A stretch of DNA of 38,852 nucleotides from Caulobacteraceae bacterium (GTDB taxonomy: Bacteria > Pseudomonadota > Alphaproteobacteria > Caulobacterales > Caulobacteraceae), in contig CANESI010000027.1 of NCBI GenBank assembly GCA_947441065.1, forward strand, positions 1 to 38,852. Reading direction: 5' to 3'. The position numbers and the translations under genes are program-made. The notes beneath the pieces are model-generated. The model was not told where the DNA came from, did not search any database, and saw nothing but the letters and a program-made list of their open reading frames with translations. Below, piece after piece: positions 16,849 through 24,663 of this stretch (positions within the stretch are counted from its first letter, which is position 1; the number at the start of each line of letters is the position of its first letter).

Positions 16849-17274
16849 TCACGATATTTTGTCATTTATCTTCAAGAGACCATTAATCTGAGCCGCCATC
16901 TCTTCAACGATGTGGGTGTGAATGACGCACCGATAGAGACGTGATTGATCTCGAATAAGGATATTGCGCCCCTCAAGGTCAGCGCATTTGCGTCGCACCG
17001 TCTGTCTTGGAATGCCGGTCATATCCGAAATGCTGGCGATGGAAAGCAGGCCGTCCGCGATGATGTGCGAGCTGGCACTGCCCGATTGAATAACCAGCCG
17101 AATAGTGTCGGACATGGATGCCAGCAAGAAGGCTGAAAGGATAACGGTGTCGGCCTGATCGACCTCACCGATGCTCTCAGAGACTCTCCTTGTGCAAGTT
17201 AGCAGCATGTTTGCGGTGTATTGAACCAGCGCGAACTGCTTAAGCGAAAAGGACTGTGGCTCATTAATAGTCAT
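16849..17274 (-). CDS. Small winged-helix DNA-binding protein, paralogue B
   Basis: This 141-aa protein is the paralogue of the protein at 16187. The helix-turn-helix lies at residues 78-100 (SISDMTGIPRQTVRRKCA), followed by a wing NILIRDQSRLYRC. Its N-terminal part (QSFSLKQFALVQYTANMLL) and the helix DTVILSAFLLASMSDTIRLVI match the other copy in pattern more than in identity. The gene lies upstream of paralogue A in the same direction with a 182-bp gap. Directly before its start is a 10+10 bp inverted repeat, a good position for autoregulation. Base composition is closer to the chromosome than that of paralogue A. Function beyond DNA binding is unknown. Confidence 0.72.
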   Translation of the reverse strand: MTINEPQSFSLKQFALVQYTANMLLTCTRRVSESIGEVDQADTVILSAFLLASMSDTIRLVIQSGSASSHIIADGLLSIASISDMTGIPRQTVRRKCADLEGRNILIRDQSRLYRCVIHTHIVEEMAAQINGLLKINDKIS

Positions 17275-17284
17275 CTAAAACCTC

Positions 17285-17310
17285 ATTAACACTCTAGCTT
17301 GAGCGTTAAT
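17285..17310. promoter_or_regulatory. Putative operator (inverted repeat) before paralogue B
   Basis: ATTAACACTC-tagctt-GAGCGTTAAT is a 10+10 bp inverted repeat with a single mismatched pair. It is centred about 24 bp upstream of the paralogue B start on the minus strand. The size and dyad symmetry suit a dimeric winged-helix regulator acting on its own gene. No second copy of the full repeat was seen in the window. Confidence 0.5.
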
Positions 17311-17693
17311 ACGAACTCACTGACTAGTTGAATATCATTACTACTGATTAATAATTCAGCCGCTATCCCTCATAACGGCCACATTGTCGAAAATGGCTAA
17401 TAAGTCCACTTTCGGTGGCTCAAATTGAACTTTTTAAACCAAAATGATAATTAACGTCGCTATATCGCGTGATAAAAACCGAAAACTGAGATTTTTGCGG
17501 CCAAATAGACGCGTTATCATTAGATAAAAATACGCAAACAATCACCAAGAGCACGAAAATTCATTTTTTCTACAAATTAAATTTCACATAGATCCATAAT
17601 AATTTCATTTAGAAAGGACAGTTCAAATTGGTTTGCAATGAACTTTAGGTGAGAAAAGCCAAATCGGCCAGATCAACAGACATTATTACATTG

Positions 17694-17702
17694 TGATATA
17701 AT
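17694..17702 (+). promoter_or_regulatory. Extended -10 promoter element for the ArsR operon
   Basis: TGATATAAT combines a consensus TATAAT hexamer (17697-17702) with the TGn extension. No good -35 is seen at the normal distance, which is usual for extended -10 promoters. Transcription would start near 17709, about 89 bases before the ArsR-type gene. Confidence 0.45.
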
Positions 17703-17797
17703 TACCGCATGAATGAGCACTCCGGATATCGAGACTCCAGAAATTCCATGACAGTTTAGTACTGCGATCAACGCTCAACTGTGATGAGGAATTCACC

Positions 17798-18142
17798 ATG
17801 GCCACTGCAACCCTTTCCGTCACCGCCGCTCGTAAGGGCGCTAAACCACAAGCTCTGGTTCAACTCGAAGAACAGGCCGCTCAAGCGACCCGCCTGATGA
17901 AGCTAGTGGCCAATGAACAGCGCCTACTTTTGCTGTGCAAGCTGACCGAAGGCGAGTGCCCCGTCGGTGATCTGGCCAACTATGCGGGCCTTGGTCTGTC
18001 GGCCACGTCTCAGCACCTGAGCAAGCTTCGCGCTGAAGAGGTTGTTGCGACCCGTCGTGACGCCCAGACCATCTATTATCGTCTGGTCGATCCGGCTGCG
18101 ATCCGCATCATCGAGACCCTGAGCGAAATCTACAAGCACTAG
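17798..18142 (+). CDS. ArsR-family winged-helix transcriptional regulator
   Basis: The 114-aa protein shows the ArsR fold: the helix LMKLVANEQRLLLLCKL, the helix-turn-helix CPVGDLANYAGLGLSATSQHLSKLRAEEVV and the wing ATRRDAQTIYYRLVDP. A GATGAGGA site precedes the ATG. It has two cysteines (LLLCKL and GECPVG), but not the ELCVC metal-binding motif of ArsR/SmtB, so the signal may be redox, sulfide, or none. The pattern is closer to the BigR/YgaV/NolR branch. It is the first gene of a three-gene run, 24 bp before the SciP-like gene. Confidence 0.87.
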   Translation: MATATLSVTAARKGAKPQALVQLEEQAAQATRLMKLVANEQRLLLLCKLTEGECPVGDLANYAGLGLSATSQHLSKLRAEEVVATRRDAQTIYYRLVDPAAIRIIETLSEIYKH

Positions 18143-18166
18143 CGCCCAGCCGTTGGAATTGACCGC

Positions 18167-18478
18167 GTGATCTATTATCTCGCCGATCATCCCGACAAGG
18201 CCCGCGAAGCGGACGAAGGCACGAACGCCCTGCTCTCAGACCAGTTGAGCCTCTTGGACAATCAAGCGGTTCGCTGGACTGCGGCGCGCAAGGCTCAGGT
18301 CGTGTCGGCAGTGTCGCTTGGGCTGCTGAGTGAACAGGATGTGCTGCAGCGATTTTCCATCTCCTCCGAAGAGATCGCGGACTGGCGCCAACGCTTGCGC
18401 CTGCACGGATTTCGGGGATTGAACCGGCGCGATCAGCACGGACGAAGCGAACCAAAGGGCGAGGACTGCGCCAAATGA
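18167..18478 (+). CDS. SciP/DUF1153-like small DNA-binding protein
   Basis: The 103-aa protein contains, at about residues 34-90, RWTAARKAQVVSAVSLGLLS, then a helix-turn-helix with QRFSISSEEIADW and the ending RLHGFRGLNRRD. This aligns from memory with Caulobacter SciP (RWVIRRKAEVVAAVRGGLLS ... DRHGLRGLRTTR), the small DUF1153 protein that blocks CtrA-dependent transcription. It has a longer, different N-terminus (MIYYLADHPDKAREADEG), so it is probably a paralogue rather than SciP itself. The start is GTG at 18167 with a weak TTGGAA upstream. Its stop overlaps the next gene by 4 bp (ATGA). A role in CtrA-linked control is inferred from homology only. Confidence 0.68.
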   Translation: MIYYLADHPDKAREADEGTNALLSDQLSLLDNQAVRWTAARKAQVVSAVSLGLLSEQDVLQRFSISSEEIADWRQRLRLHGFRGLNRRDQHGRSEPKGEDCAK

Positions 18479-19098
18479 CCCACCAAACCACGGCCCAACT
18501 GACCGGCCTACTCGATCAGGTCAACCAGATCATGGACCGCCAGATGCGGCACCGGATCACGCAGCATAATCGCGTGATCAGCCGCCTTGGCTCCTTGATG
18601 CGGCTTGGTGCGCCGGTCCCGACCATGACACCGACCAGCCCCTTGGCCCTCAAGAGCCCTGCCCCGGCCCCTGCGCCCCCTACGCCAGGCGACAGGCGCG
18701 GCAAGATGCTGACCAGTCTCTATCGGGTCCTAAACTCCACGGCCCGCCTTGGCGAACTGGATGATAATCTGGACGAGGTGGTCAATATTGTCATCCAGCG
18801 CAGCGAAGATACCCGCGCCAAGATGGTCGAGCTGGACCGAAAGCTGCAAACCTTGTCATCAGTGTCGCGTCAGCAAAATATAGCCTTGGCCCGTGCCGCC
18901 GAGGTCGCCCAGAGCCTAGAAATTGCCCGCGTCAATGCCGTGACCCATGCCGATACCCTGCGCAATCGCCTGATCAGCCGCACCGAAGAGGTCCGCGAGT
19001 TGGAGCGTCAACTCAAGCAGATGCGCGAGCAGCTGTTCATCGCCCAAAATTCCCAGATCGCCGTCTTCGAAAATGGCTGGTCCGACGAGGGGGCGTAA
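18475..19098 (+). CDS. Coiled-coil protein of unknown function
   Basis: I do not recognise this 207-aa protein with confidence. The N-terminal 45 residues are helical (LLDQVNQIMDRQMRHRITQH). A Pro/Ala-rich linker follows (about residues 46-78, with the repeat PAPAPAPPTP), then a long charged helix from about residue 80 to 195 with heptad-like spacing, ending in EELERQLKQMREQLFIAQ-type sequence. There is no signal peptide or membrane segment. It starts inside the stop of the SciP-like gene (ATGA), so the two are translationally coupled. A structural or scaffolding partner role is possible. Proteins of DUF6468 type in Caulobacterales look similar, but I cannot confirm this. Confidence 0.62.
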   Translation: MTHQTTAQLTGLLDQVNQIMDRQMRHRITQHNRVISRLGSLMRLGAPVPTMTPTSPLALKSPAPAPAPPTPGDRRGKMLTSLYRVLNSTARLGELDDNLDEVVNIVIQRSEDTRAKMVELDRKLQTLSSVSRQQNIALARAAEVAQSLEIARVNAVTHADTLRNRLISRTEEVRELERQLKQMREQLFIAQNSQIAVFENGWSDEGA

Positions 19099-19105
19099 GG
19101 CCGAT

Positions 19106-20632
19106 CTAGAGGTCGAAATTCACGCCTTGCGCTAAAGGAAGGGTCTTTCCGTAGTTCACCGTGTTGGTCGCACGGCGCATATAGGCCTTCCAGCTGTCTG
19201 AGCCGGACTCACGGCCACCCCCGGTCTCCTTTTCGCCGCCAAATGCGCCGCCAATTTCCGCGCCTGACGGGCCAATATTGACATTGGCGATCCCGCAATC
19301 TGACCCTCGCGATGAGATAAAGACCTCAGCCTCGCGCATATCATTGGTGAAGATCGAGGAGGATAGGCCCTGGGGCACATCATTATGCAGAGCAATGGCC
19401 TGTTCTAGATCCTGATAGGGCATCACATAGAGGATCGGCGCAAAGGTCTCGCGCTGAACAATCGGTGCCTGATCGGCGATCTCAACCAAGGCCGGTCGGA
19501 CGTAAAAACCATTGCCAGACCCCACGCGCTCGCCGCCCGTGACCTTGCCCCCCGCCCCTTGGGCCTCAAAAAGCGCCTGCTGCATGAGGTCATAGCTGGC
19601 GCCATCGATCAGGGGGCCAACCAGAACATCGGCTTGACGAGGATCACCCACCCTGACCGAGCCATAGGCCATCTTTAGCCGGGGCAGGAAGGCGTCATAT
19701 TGCTGTTTATGGACAAATAGTCGCCGCAGGGTCGTGCAGCGTTGCCCGGCCGTCCCCATCGCGGCAAAGGCCACCCCGCGCAGGGCCAGATCGAGATCGG
19801 CGCTTGGCGTAATGATCGCGGCATTGTTTCCACCCAACTCTAACAGGGCGCGGGCAAAGCGCTTGGCCAGACGCGGGGCGACCGTCCGGCCCATCGCGGT
19901 GGAACCGGTCGCACTGACCAGTGGCACGAGGCGATGGTCAACCATCGCCTCTCCGACCTCACGCCCACCCAATAGAACCGTCATAAGCCCCGGCGGAACC
20001 GAACCGAACCTCCTGCAGGCTCGCTCAAACAGGGACTGAACGGCGAGGGCCGTGAGTGGGGTCTTTTCAGACGGTTTCCAAACACAGCTATTGCCACAGA
20101 CCAGAGCGAGGGCTGCGTTCCAAGACCACACCGCGACTGGAAAGTTAAAGGCTGAAATGATCCCCACGACGCCCAAGGGGTGCCAGGTCTCCATCATCCG
20201 ATGGTCCGGTCGTTCGGTAGTGATGGTCAGACCAAACAGTTGACGCGACAGACCCACGGCATAGTCGCAAATATCAATCATCTCCTGCACTTCGCCGAGC
20301 GATTCCGACAGAACCTTACCGGCTTCGATCGTAATCAGGCTGGCCAGGTCGGCCTTGGCCTCTCGCAGTTCCATGCCCAAGAGACGAACAAGTTCACCCC
20401 GCTGCGGGGCTGGTCGGTTTCGCCATTGCAGGAAGGCCGCGTGGGCCTGCTCGACCGCAAAGGCCACCTGACCACCGGTCGCATCCTGGATATGGGCCAT
20501 GACCTCGCCGGTGATGGGCGAGGTGACGGGACAATTTCCACCGGTCCACAGACCCGGCGCCACGTCCAGTCGCGACAGAACCGCCGACAGATCATCGGCA
20601 ACGGAGGGCAAGGGATGGTGCATCATCGTCAT
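19106..20632 (-). CDS. amaB: Piperideine-6-carboxylate / alpha-aminoadipate semialdehyde dehydrogenase (ALDH7-type)
   Basis: The 508-aa NAD-dependent aldehyde dehydrogenase resembles the ALDH7/AmaB group, which oxidises alpha-aminoadipate semialdehyde (in equilibrium with piperideine-6-carboxylate) to alpha-aminoadipate. Catalytic residues are visible: Asn163 (SAFNFPVAVW), Glu265 (LLELGGNN) and nucleophile Cys299 (GTAGQRCTTLRR). ALDH7 features include ETWHPLGVVGIISAFNFPVA and the C-terminal GIANVNIGPSGAEIGGAFGGEKETGGGRESGSD. The ATG directly follows the stop of the lysine dehydrogenase-like gene (TAG|ATG), which implies translational coupling and supports the lysine assignment. Further ATGs at 20626 and 20623 are possible starts. 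It converges on the coiled-coil gene with a 7-bp gap. Confidence 0.87.
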   Translation of the reverse strand: MTMMHHPLPSVADDLSAVLSRLDVAPGLWTGGNCPVTSPITGEVMAHIQDATGGQVAFAVEQAHAAFLQWRNRPAPQRGELVRLLGMELREAKADLASLITIEAGKVLSESLGEVQEMIDICDYAVGLSRQLFGLTITTERPDHRMMETWHPLGVVGIISAFNFPVAVWSWNAALALVCGNSCVWKPSEKTPLTALAVQSLFERACRRFGSVPPGLMTVLLGGREVGEAMVDHRLVPLVSATGSTAMGRTVAPRLAKRFARALLELGGNNAAIITPSADLDLALRGVAFAAMGTAGQRCTTLRRLFVHKQQYDAFLPRLKMAYGSVRVGDPRQADVLVGPLIDGASYDLMQQALFEAQGAGGKVTGGERVGSGNGFYVRPALVEIADQAPIVQRETFAPILYVMPYQDLEQAIALHNDVPQGLSSSIFTNDMREAEVFISSRGSDCGIANVNIGPSGAEIGGAFGGEKETGGGRESGSDSWKAYMRRATNTVNYGKTLPLAQGVNFDL

Positions 20633-21745
20633 CTACTCAGCGGCGGTCTGGGCCGGATGGGCCTCGGAACGATAGAACCGTCCAAAGCGATTGGCTAAAA
20701 ATAGGGGCAAAGGGATCTGCTCTTGGCGCACAAAGCCCGCTGAGGGTAGCTGTCCATCGACGATCATATCCAGCACCGCGCAGATGGCACCGGCTGTGGT
20801 GATCTGGATGGCACTCTTGACCTCTCCGTCGATCGGCTGAGCAAAGACCTTATTGACATAGGTTTCTTGCATCAGATGTCCCGCCTTCATCCCAGAGACC
20901 GTGACAAAGATAATGACCACATCCTGCATGGTCGCGGGAACCGAATTTTCCAGAATATCCTTCAGCACGTCGCGGCGGTTGCGCAGGTTCAGGTCGTTGA
21001 GCAGGGCCTTCATAATGGCCCCATGTCCGGGATAACGCACCGTCTTGTAGTTGAGGTTTCGAACCTGTCCGTCGAGTGTGAGACACAGGGTGCCTAGGCC
21101 GCCTGAGGTGTTGAAGGCCTCATAGGTCACACCGTCGAGAGAAAATTCCTCACATTCTTCCAAAGCAGGCGTTTCTCTCAGCCGTCCATTCACAATCGCC
21201 TCGCAGGGCTCGCAATATTCATTGATCACCCCATCGGTCGACCAGGTGAGATTGTAGTTCAAGGCGTTGGATGGATAGCGCGGCAAGGCTCCAACCCGCA
21301 GCCGCACATCGTGAAGCTGGTCAAAATGCTTGATCAGATCCCAGGCCGCGATGGTGATAAAGCCGGGCGCAAGGCCACATTGCGGGATAAAGACCGTCTG
21401 GGCCCCTTCGGCAAGATCGCGCACGATGCGGCTCGAGGCGACATCTTCGGTCAGGTCCAAATAATGGGCCCCCGCCGCCTTGGCCGCCTGAGCCACGATG
21501 GTCGTCAAGCTGTAGGGCGCGCAATTGACCACGGCAAAACACCCGAACCGGGTCAGGGTCGCCGCAAGCGCCTCGGGATCCTCAATGGCCATCGCAACCT
21601 GATCGACATGATCGCGGCCGATAAAGGGGGCGAGGCCCTGTTCTGACTGGTCAATCAACAGAACCTGATAGTCGCCGGTCTGGACCAGCAGATCCAAGAC
21701 CGTGGAGCCGATCTTTCCAACCCCGATGATCGCAATTTTGTGCAT
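20633..21745 (-). CDS. L-lysine 6-dehydrogenase-like (saccharopine dehydrogenase family) enzyme
   Basis: The 370-aa protein has a Rossmann fold starting with GVGKIGS (Gly8, Gly10, Gly13). It matches, from memory, lysine 6-dehydrogenase of Geobacillus/Agrobacterium in IPQCGLAPGFI, EAFNTSGGLGTLCLT and LNYKTVRYPGHG. That enzyme converts lysine to alpha-aminoadipate semialdehyde, which cyclises to piperideine-6-carboxylate. A saccharopine dehydrogenase activity is the alternative. The ATG at 21745 is chosen because AAGGG lies shortly upstream and the Rossmann fold begins at once. The gene is followed without spacer by the aldehyde dehydrogenase, giving a two-step route from lysine to aminoadipate. 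It is divergent from an Lrp-type regulator. Confidence 0.85.
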   Translation of the reverse strand: MHKIAIIGVGKIGSTVLDLLVQTGDYQVLLIDQSEQGLAPFIGRDHVDQVAMAIEDPEALAATLTRFGCFAVVNCAPYSLTTIVAQAAKAAGAHYLDLTEDVASSRIVRDLAEGAQTVFIPQCGLAPGFITIAAWDLIKHFDQLHDVRLRVGALPRYPSNALNYNLTWSTDGVINEYCEPCEAIVNGRLRETPALEECEEFSLDGVTYEAFNTSGGLGTLCLTLDGQVRNLNYKTVRYPGHGAIMKALLNDLNLRNRRDVLKDILENSVPATMQDVVIIFVTVSGMKAGHLMQETYVNKVFAQPIDGEVKSAIQITTAGAICAVLDMIVDGQLPSAGFVRQEQIPLPLFLANRFGRFYRSEAHPAQTAAE

Positions 21746-21809
21746 GGTATGACCCTTCAAAAGCCGCCCCTCAGACTCGCGGCCTGAACCGTCATATTCA
21801 ACTGGCATT

Positions 21810-21838
21810 TCGCCGATATGATCGATAATTATCGGCGA
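21810..21838. promoter_or_regulatory. Putative Lrp-type operator in the divergent promoter
   Basis: TCGCCGATA and TATCGGCGA are perfect 9-bp inverted arms around an 11-bp AT-rich spacer. They sit between the lysine catabolism operon (start 21745) and the divergent Lrp gene (start 21867). The placement lets the regulator control both genes, as is common for Lrp/AsnC proteins next to their targets. Confidence 0.65.
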
Positions 21839-21866
21839 TTAGCCGAGCTAATAGGACGAACCGACG

Positions 21867-22292
21867 ATGGACAGTGTGGATGAAGAGCTTCTGATCCGTC
21901 TGCGCGCCAATGCCCGAACCCCTATTGCGGAATTGGCGCGGGGTTTGGGGCTGTCGCGGACGACCATCCAGAGCCGACTTGCGCGGCTGGAACGGAGCGG
22001 CGTCATTGCCGGCTATGCCGTACGATTGGCCGAGGCCTACGAGGCCGGGCGGGTCCATGCCTTCATCATGCTGACCATCGAGCCAAAACAGGCCGCTGCG
22101 GTCACCTCGGCGCTCAAGGGTCTGGCCACAGTGCGCCGCCTGCAATCGGTCAGTGGTCCCTTCGACATGATTGCGACGGTCGAGACCCGCGGCGTGGCGC
22201 AGATGGACGCCACCATCGACCAGATCGGTGCCATCAAAGGGGTCGAGCGGACCAACTCATCGATCGTTCTGTCCAACAAGTTCGACCGGTAA
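21867..22292 (+). CDS. Lrp/AsnC-family transcriptional regulator (probably lysine-responsive)
   Basis: The 141-aa protein has the Lrp layout. The N-terminal helix-turn-helix is at about residues 4-50 (ELLIRLRANARTPIAELARGLGLSRTTIQSRLARLERSGVIAGY), followed by a RAM ligand-binding domain (HAFIMLTIEPKQ, then VRRLQSVSGPFDMIATVE). A hydrophobic SIVLSNKF close ends it. By context it likely senses lysine or a catabolite and controls the divergent dehydrogenase genes through the palindrome between them. That ligand is inferred, not seen. It ends 34 bp from the broken TetR gene, convergently. Confidence 0.9.
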   Translation: MDSVDEELLIRLRANARTPIAELARGLGLSRTTIQSRLARLERSGVIAGYAVRLAEAYEAGRVHAFIMLTIEPKQAAAVTSALKGLATVRRLQSVSGPFDMIATVETRGVAQMDATIDQIGAIKGVERTNSSIVLSNKFDR

Positions 22293-22326
22293 AGGGGCCT
22301 CGTCACGCGTGGCGGCGAGAGCGGGT

Positions 22327-22949
22327 CTAGGCCTCTAAATGGGGCGTTAGATATTGGCAGACGGCGGCCTTGGCCTCCGCGATCCAAATGGCAGGATCCT
22401 CGGACGGATTAAACAGAGCAAGGTCCAGAACGCTGTTGCCGATATCCACGGCGACGCGCGCCACCTGCATAGCGCGGGTGGGGTCCAAACCCCCTCGGGC
22501 GATCAGGAAATCCGACAAGAAGGCCGCCGTCTCGAGCGACTCCTCACGGTCGAAGGACTGCAATTCAGGCAATGTCAGCACGGCCAGTCTCAATGCATGC
22601 CCCCGGGCATATCTTTCCGACGACGTGCGGCAAATTCGAGAATCTGCTCCATCGTCACGCGCCAATCCGCGCCGTCAAGGACGGAAGCCACAGATCTATC
22701 TGCGGCCTTGAGCCAAGCCTCGCGGTTTTGCTTGAAGATGGCGATAAGGATCGAATGTCTGTTAGGGAAATACTTGTAGAGGGTCGCAATATTGACACCG
22801 GCCGCCTCGGCTATGACCGTGGTTGTCAGCGCGTCATGACCCCTTTCCTGCAAAAGGATCTCGGTCGCCTTTAAAATACGCTCCACCGAGCCCTCGTCCT
22901 TGGCACCTTTGGATTGGGCGCGTAGGCGGCTATCGAATGACATAGACAT
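22327..22949 (-). pseudogene. TetR-family regulator with a one-base frameshift
   Basis: Two overlapping frames together encode a TetR-type regulator. The first (22949 to 22590) gives the DNA-binding domain, with RILKATEILLQERGHDALTT and IAEAAGVNIATLYKYFPNRH, then the start of the ligand domain, and stops at KDMPGGMH. The continuing ligand-domain sequence (HALRLAVLTLPELQSFDREE to the C-terminal YLTPHLEA) is in the next frame and ends at 22327. The switch lies at the run of five C on the plus strand (22600-22604). One extra base would restore a single 207-aa protein (MPGGHALRL across the junction). It is therefore either a frameshift pseudogene or a homopolymer sequencing error. It lies upstream-adjacent to the P450 gene, 204 bp away and in the same direction. 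Confidence 0.85.
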
Positions 22950-23153
22950 TAGAACGACTACTTCGTTTGAATAGGGGCAGATTGCCCATTGCCTACCACT
23001 CAGACGCTAATAAGCGACCATACACTGTCTTTGAAGCTGACTACCCTCGTCTAGCGCATAGTTGCTCAAAATGAGTACCAGACCCTATGATTGTTGCGAA
23101 GGAGAGATCGATGATCTAGGCGGCTGTGGCCCTTTGGCTGATCCCGCCTGATC

Positions 23154-24386
23154 TCAGACCACCACCGGCAATTGCTCCAAGCCCCGGAAGAACGGCAAGA
23201 GCCGCCACTCGCCGGGGCTGTCGGGATCGGCGAGGCGCATGTCGGGGAACCGTTCAAACAGCTTGGTCAGGGCGATCTGCGCCTCGAGCCGCGCAAGGGG
23301 TGCGCCAATGCAGATATGGGCCCCACCGCCGAACGCGACATGGGGGGCCTTTTTGCGAGTGATGTTGAACCGGTCAGGGTCCTCGAACACATCTGGATCG
23401 CGATTGGCGGCCCGCAGCGAGACCAGCATCGACTGACTGTTACGGATCGGACAGCCGCGCACCTCCATATCGCGCGAGGCGATGCGGCCGGTAATGTCAA
23501 CCGGCGGATCAAACCGCAAGATCTCCTCGACCGCCGCCCCGATGAGCGACGGGTCAGCCTTGAGCTTATCCAGTTCACCCGGATTGAGCATGAACAGGCG
23601 CACGCCATTGCCGATCAGGTCGGTCGTGGTCAGGTTGCCGCCAACCAGCAGGGCCGACAGGTTGATGATCAGATCGACATCATCGATCTGCGCCCCCTCG
23701 GCCTGAAGCGTGACCATGTCGGTAAAGAGATCATCCTGCGGGACGGCGCGGCGCTCCTGCATCAGGGCGTTCATATAGAGGCTCAAGGCCTCCGAGCAGC
23801 GGGTCATCTCGGCAGTCTGTTCGTCGTTTCGAACCGGATTGAGGGTCTGGATGATGCCCTCTGACCAGGTGCGGAACTCAGCAAGCATCCCGTGCTCGAC
23901 GCCCAATATGGCGGCGATCACATCAATCGGGATCGGCAGGGCGAAATCGGCCATCAGATCAAAGGCCTTGCGATCCCCGATCCGGTCCAGCGTCTCCTCG
24001 ACGATCCGCTCGACTTCGGGTCGGAACTTGGCGACCCGCTTATAGAGGGCCTGGGCCAGAGGACCGCGCACACGGGCATGGTCGGGATTGTCCATGGTCA
24101 GGATCGACTGGCGCGGCGGGCCCTTGATTGGGTCAATCGGCTCATCAAGGCCTCGGCGGGTCAGCACTGCCGCCTCTTCGGCGTGCTCGGCCCCGCGCCA
24201 GAGGGTCAGGTCGGTGACGATGGCCCGCACATCCTCATGCTTGCTGATGAAGAAAACGCCCGCCATGTCGTCTCGCATGACCGGATGCTCAGTGCGCAGC
24301 TTGTTGAGCATGGCATAGGGGTCGGCCCGGAACTCCGGATTGAGCGGTGTCAGGCTCAAGACGAGCGGCGGTCCATCATCAGCCAT
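23154..24386 (-). CDS. Bacterial cytochrome P450
   Basis: The 410-aa soluble P450 has all the expected motifs. The I-helix is LLVGGNLTTTD (GG at 249-250, TT at 253-254), ExxR is at E288-R291 (EEILRFDPPV), and the haem loop FGGGAHICIGAPLAR carries the Cys359 ligand. It will hydroxylate an unknown small substrate using ferredoxin or flavodoxin electron donors, none of which is encoded nearby. The ATG at 24386 has GGGAGA upstream and no extra N-terminal sequence; the longer frame to 24455 is not needed. It is divergent from a large TonB receptor with 277 bp between starts, a common arrangement for catabolic uptake genes. The following TetR-type gene is broken. Confidence 0.92.
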   Translation of the reverse strand: MADDGPPLVLSLTPLNPEFRADPYAMLNKLRTEHPVMRDDMAGVFFISKHEDVRAIVTDLTLWRGAEHAEEAAVLTRRGLDEPIDPIKGPPRQSILTMDNPDHARVRGPLAQALYKRVAKFRPEVERIVEETLDRIGDRKAFDLMADFALPIPIDVIAAILGVEHGMLAEFRTWSEGIIQTLNPVRNDEQTAEMTRCSEALSLYMNALMQERRAVPQDDLFTDMVTLQAEGAQIDDVDLIINLSALLVGGNLTTTDLIGNGVRLFMLNPGELDKLKADPSLIGAAVEEILRFDPPVDITGRIASRDMEVRGCPIRNSQSMLVSLRAANRDPDVFEDPDRFNITRKKAPHVAFGGGAHICIGAPLARLEAQIALTKLFERFPDMRLADPDSPGEWRLLPFFRGLEQLPVVV

Positions 24387-24663
24387 TACAGTATCTCCCA
24401 AGCGCGTCTCAAGGCGAGCCGTTCTGTAGGGACTATATGGGAAACCAAGGCCCAAACAAAAGGCCTAACGCGCGTGCACAACCCCGTCACCTCGCGCAAT
24501 CCGCGAGCACACCCTTCTCATCCCAAAGTTGTCATTTTAATGAGTTCTAAAATTCAAATATGTGTCGCCAAGGCGTCATCAACGATCCCCAAGAAGCAAA
24601 GCCTTTAGGACGCTGTTCGTCGTTGAGTCCTTCAACACGGACCGTTCGGTATCGGGGGATACA

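Larger units (their letters stand above)
17275..17797. other. AT-rich intergenic region between paralogue B and the ArsR gene
   Basis: This 523-bp stretch is markedly AT-rich compared with the rest of the window and has no convincing gene. It holds an inverted repeat next to the paralogue B start (17285-17310), a good extended -10 element before the ArsR gene (17694-17702), and a 16-codon ORF at 17709-17759 that would be leaderless from that promoter. An AGTTCA/TGAACT pair with a 13-bp spacer occurs near 17624-17648. Nothing else is recognisable. Confidence 0.6.

Noticed and set aside
23099-23119. Strong Shine-Dalgarno (AAGGAG) followed by ATG ATC TAG upstream of the P450 stop.
   Set aside because: Only two codons before a stop, and the following frame is a shadow of the P450 gene; possibly the start of a lost gene, but nothing supports it.
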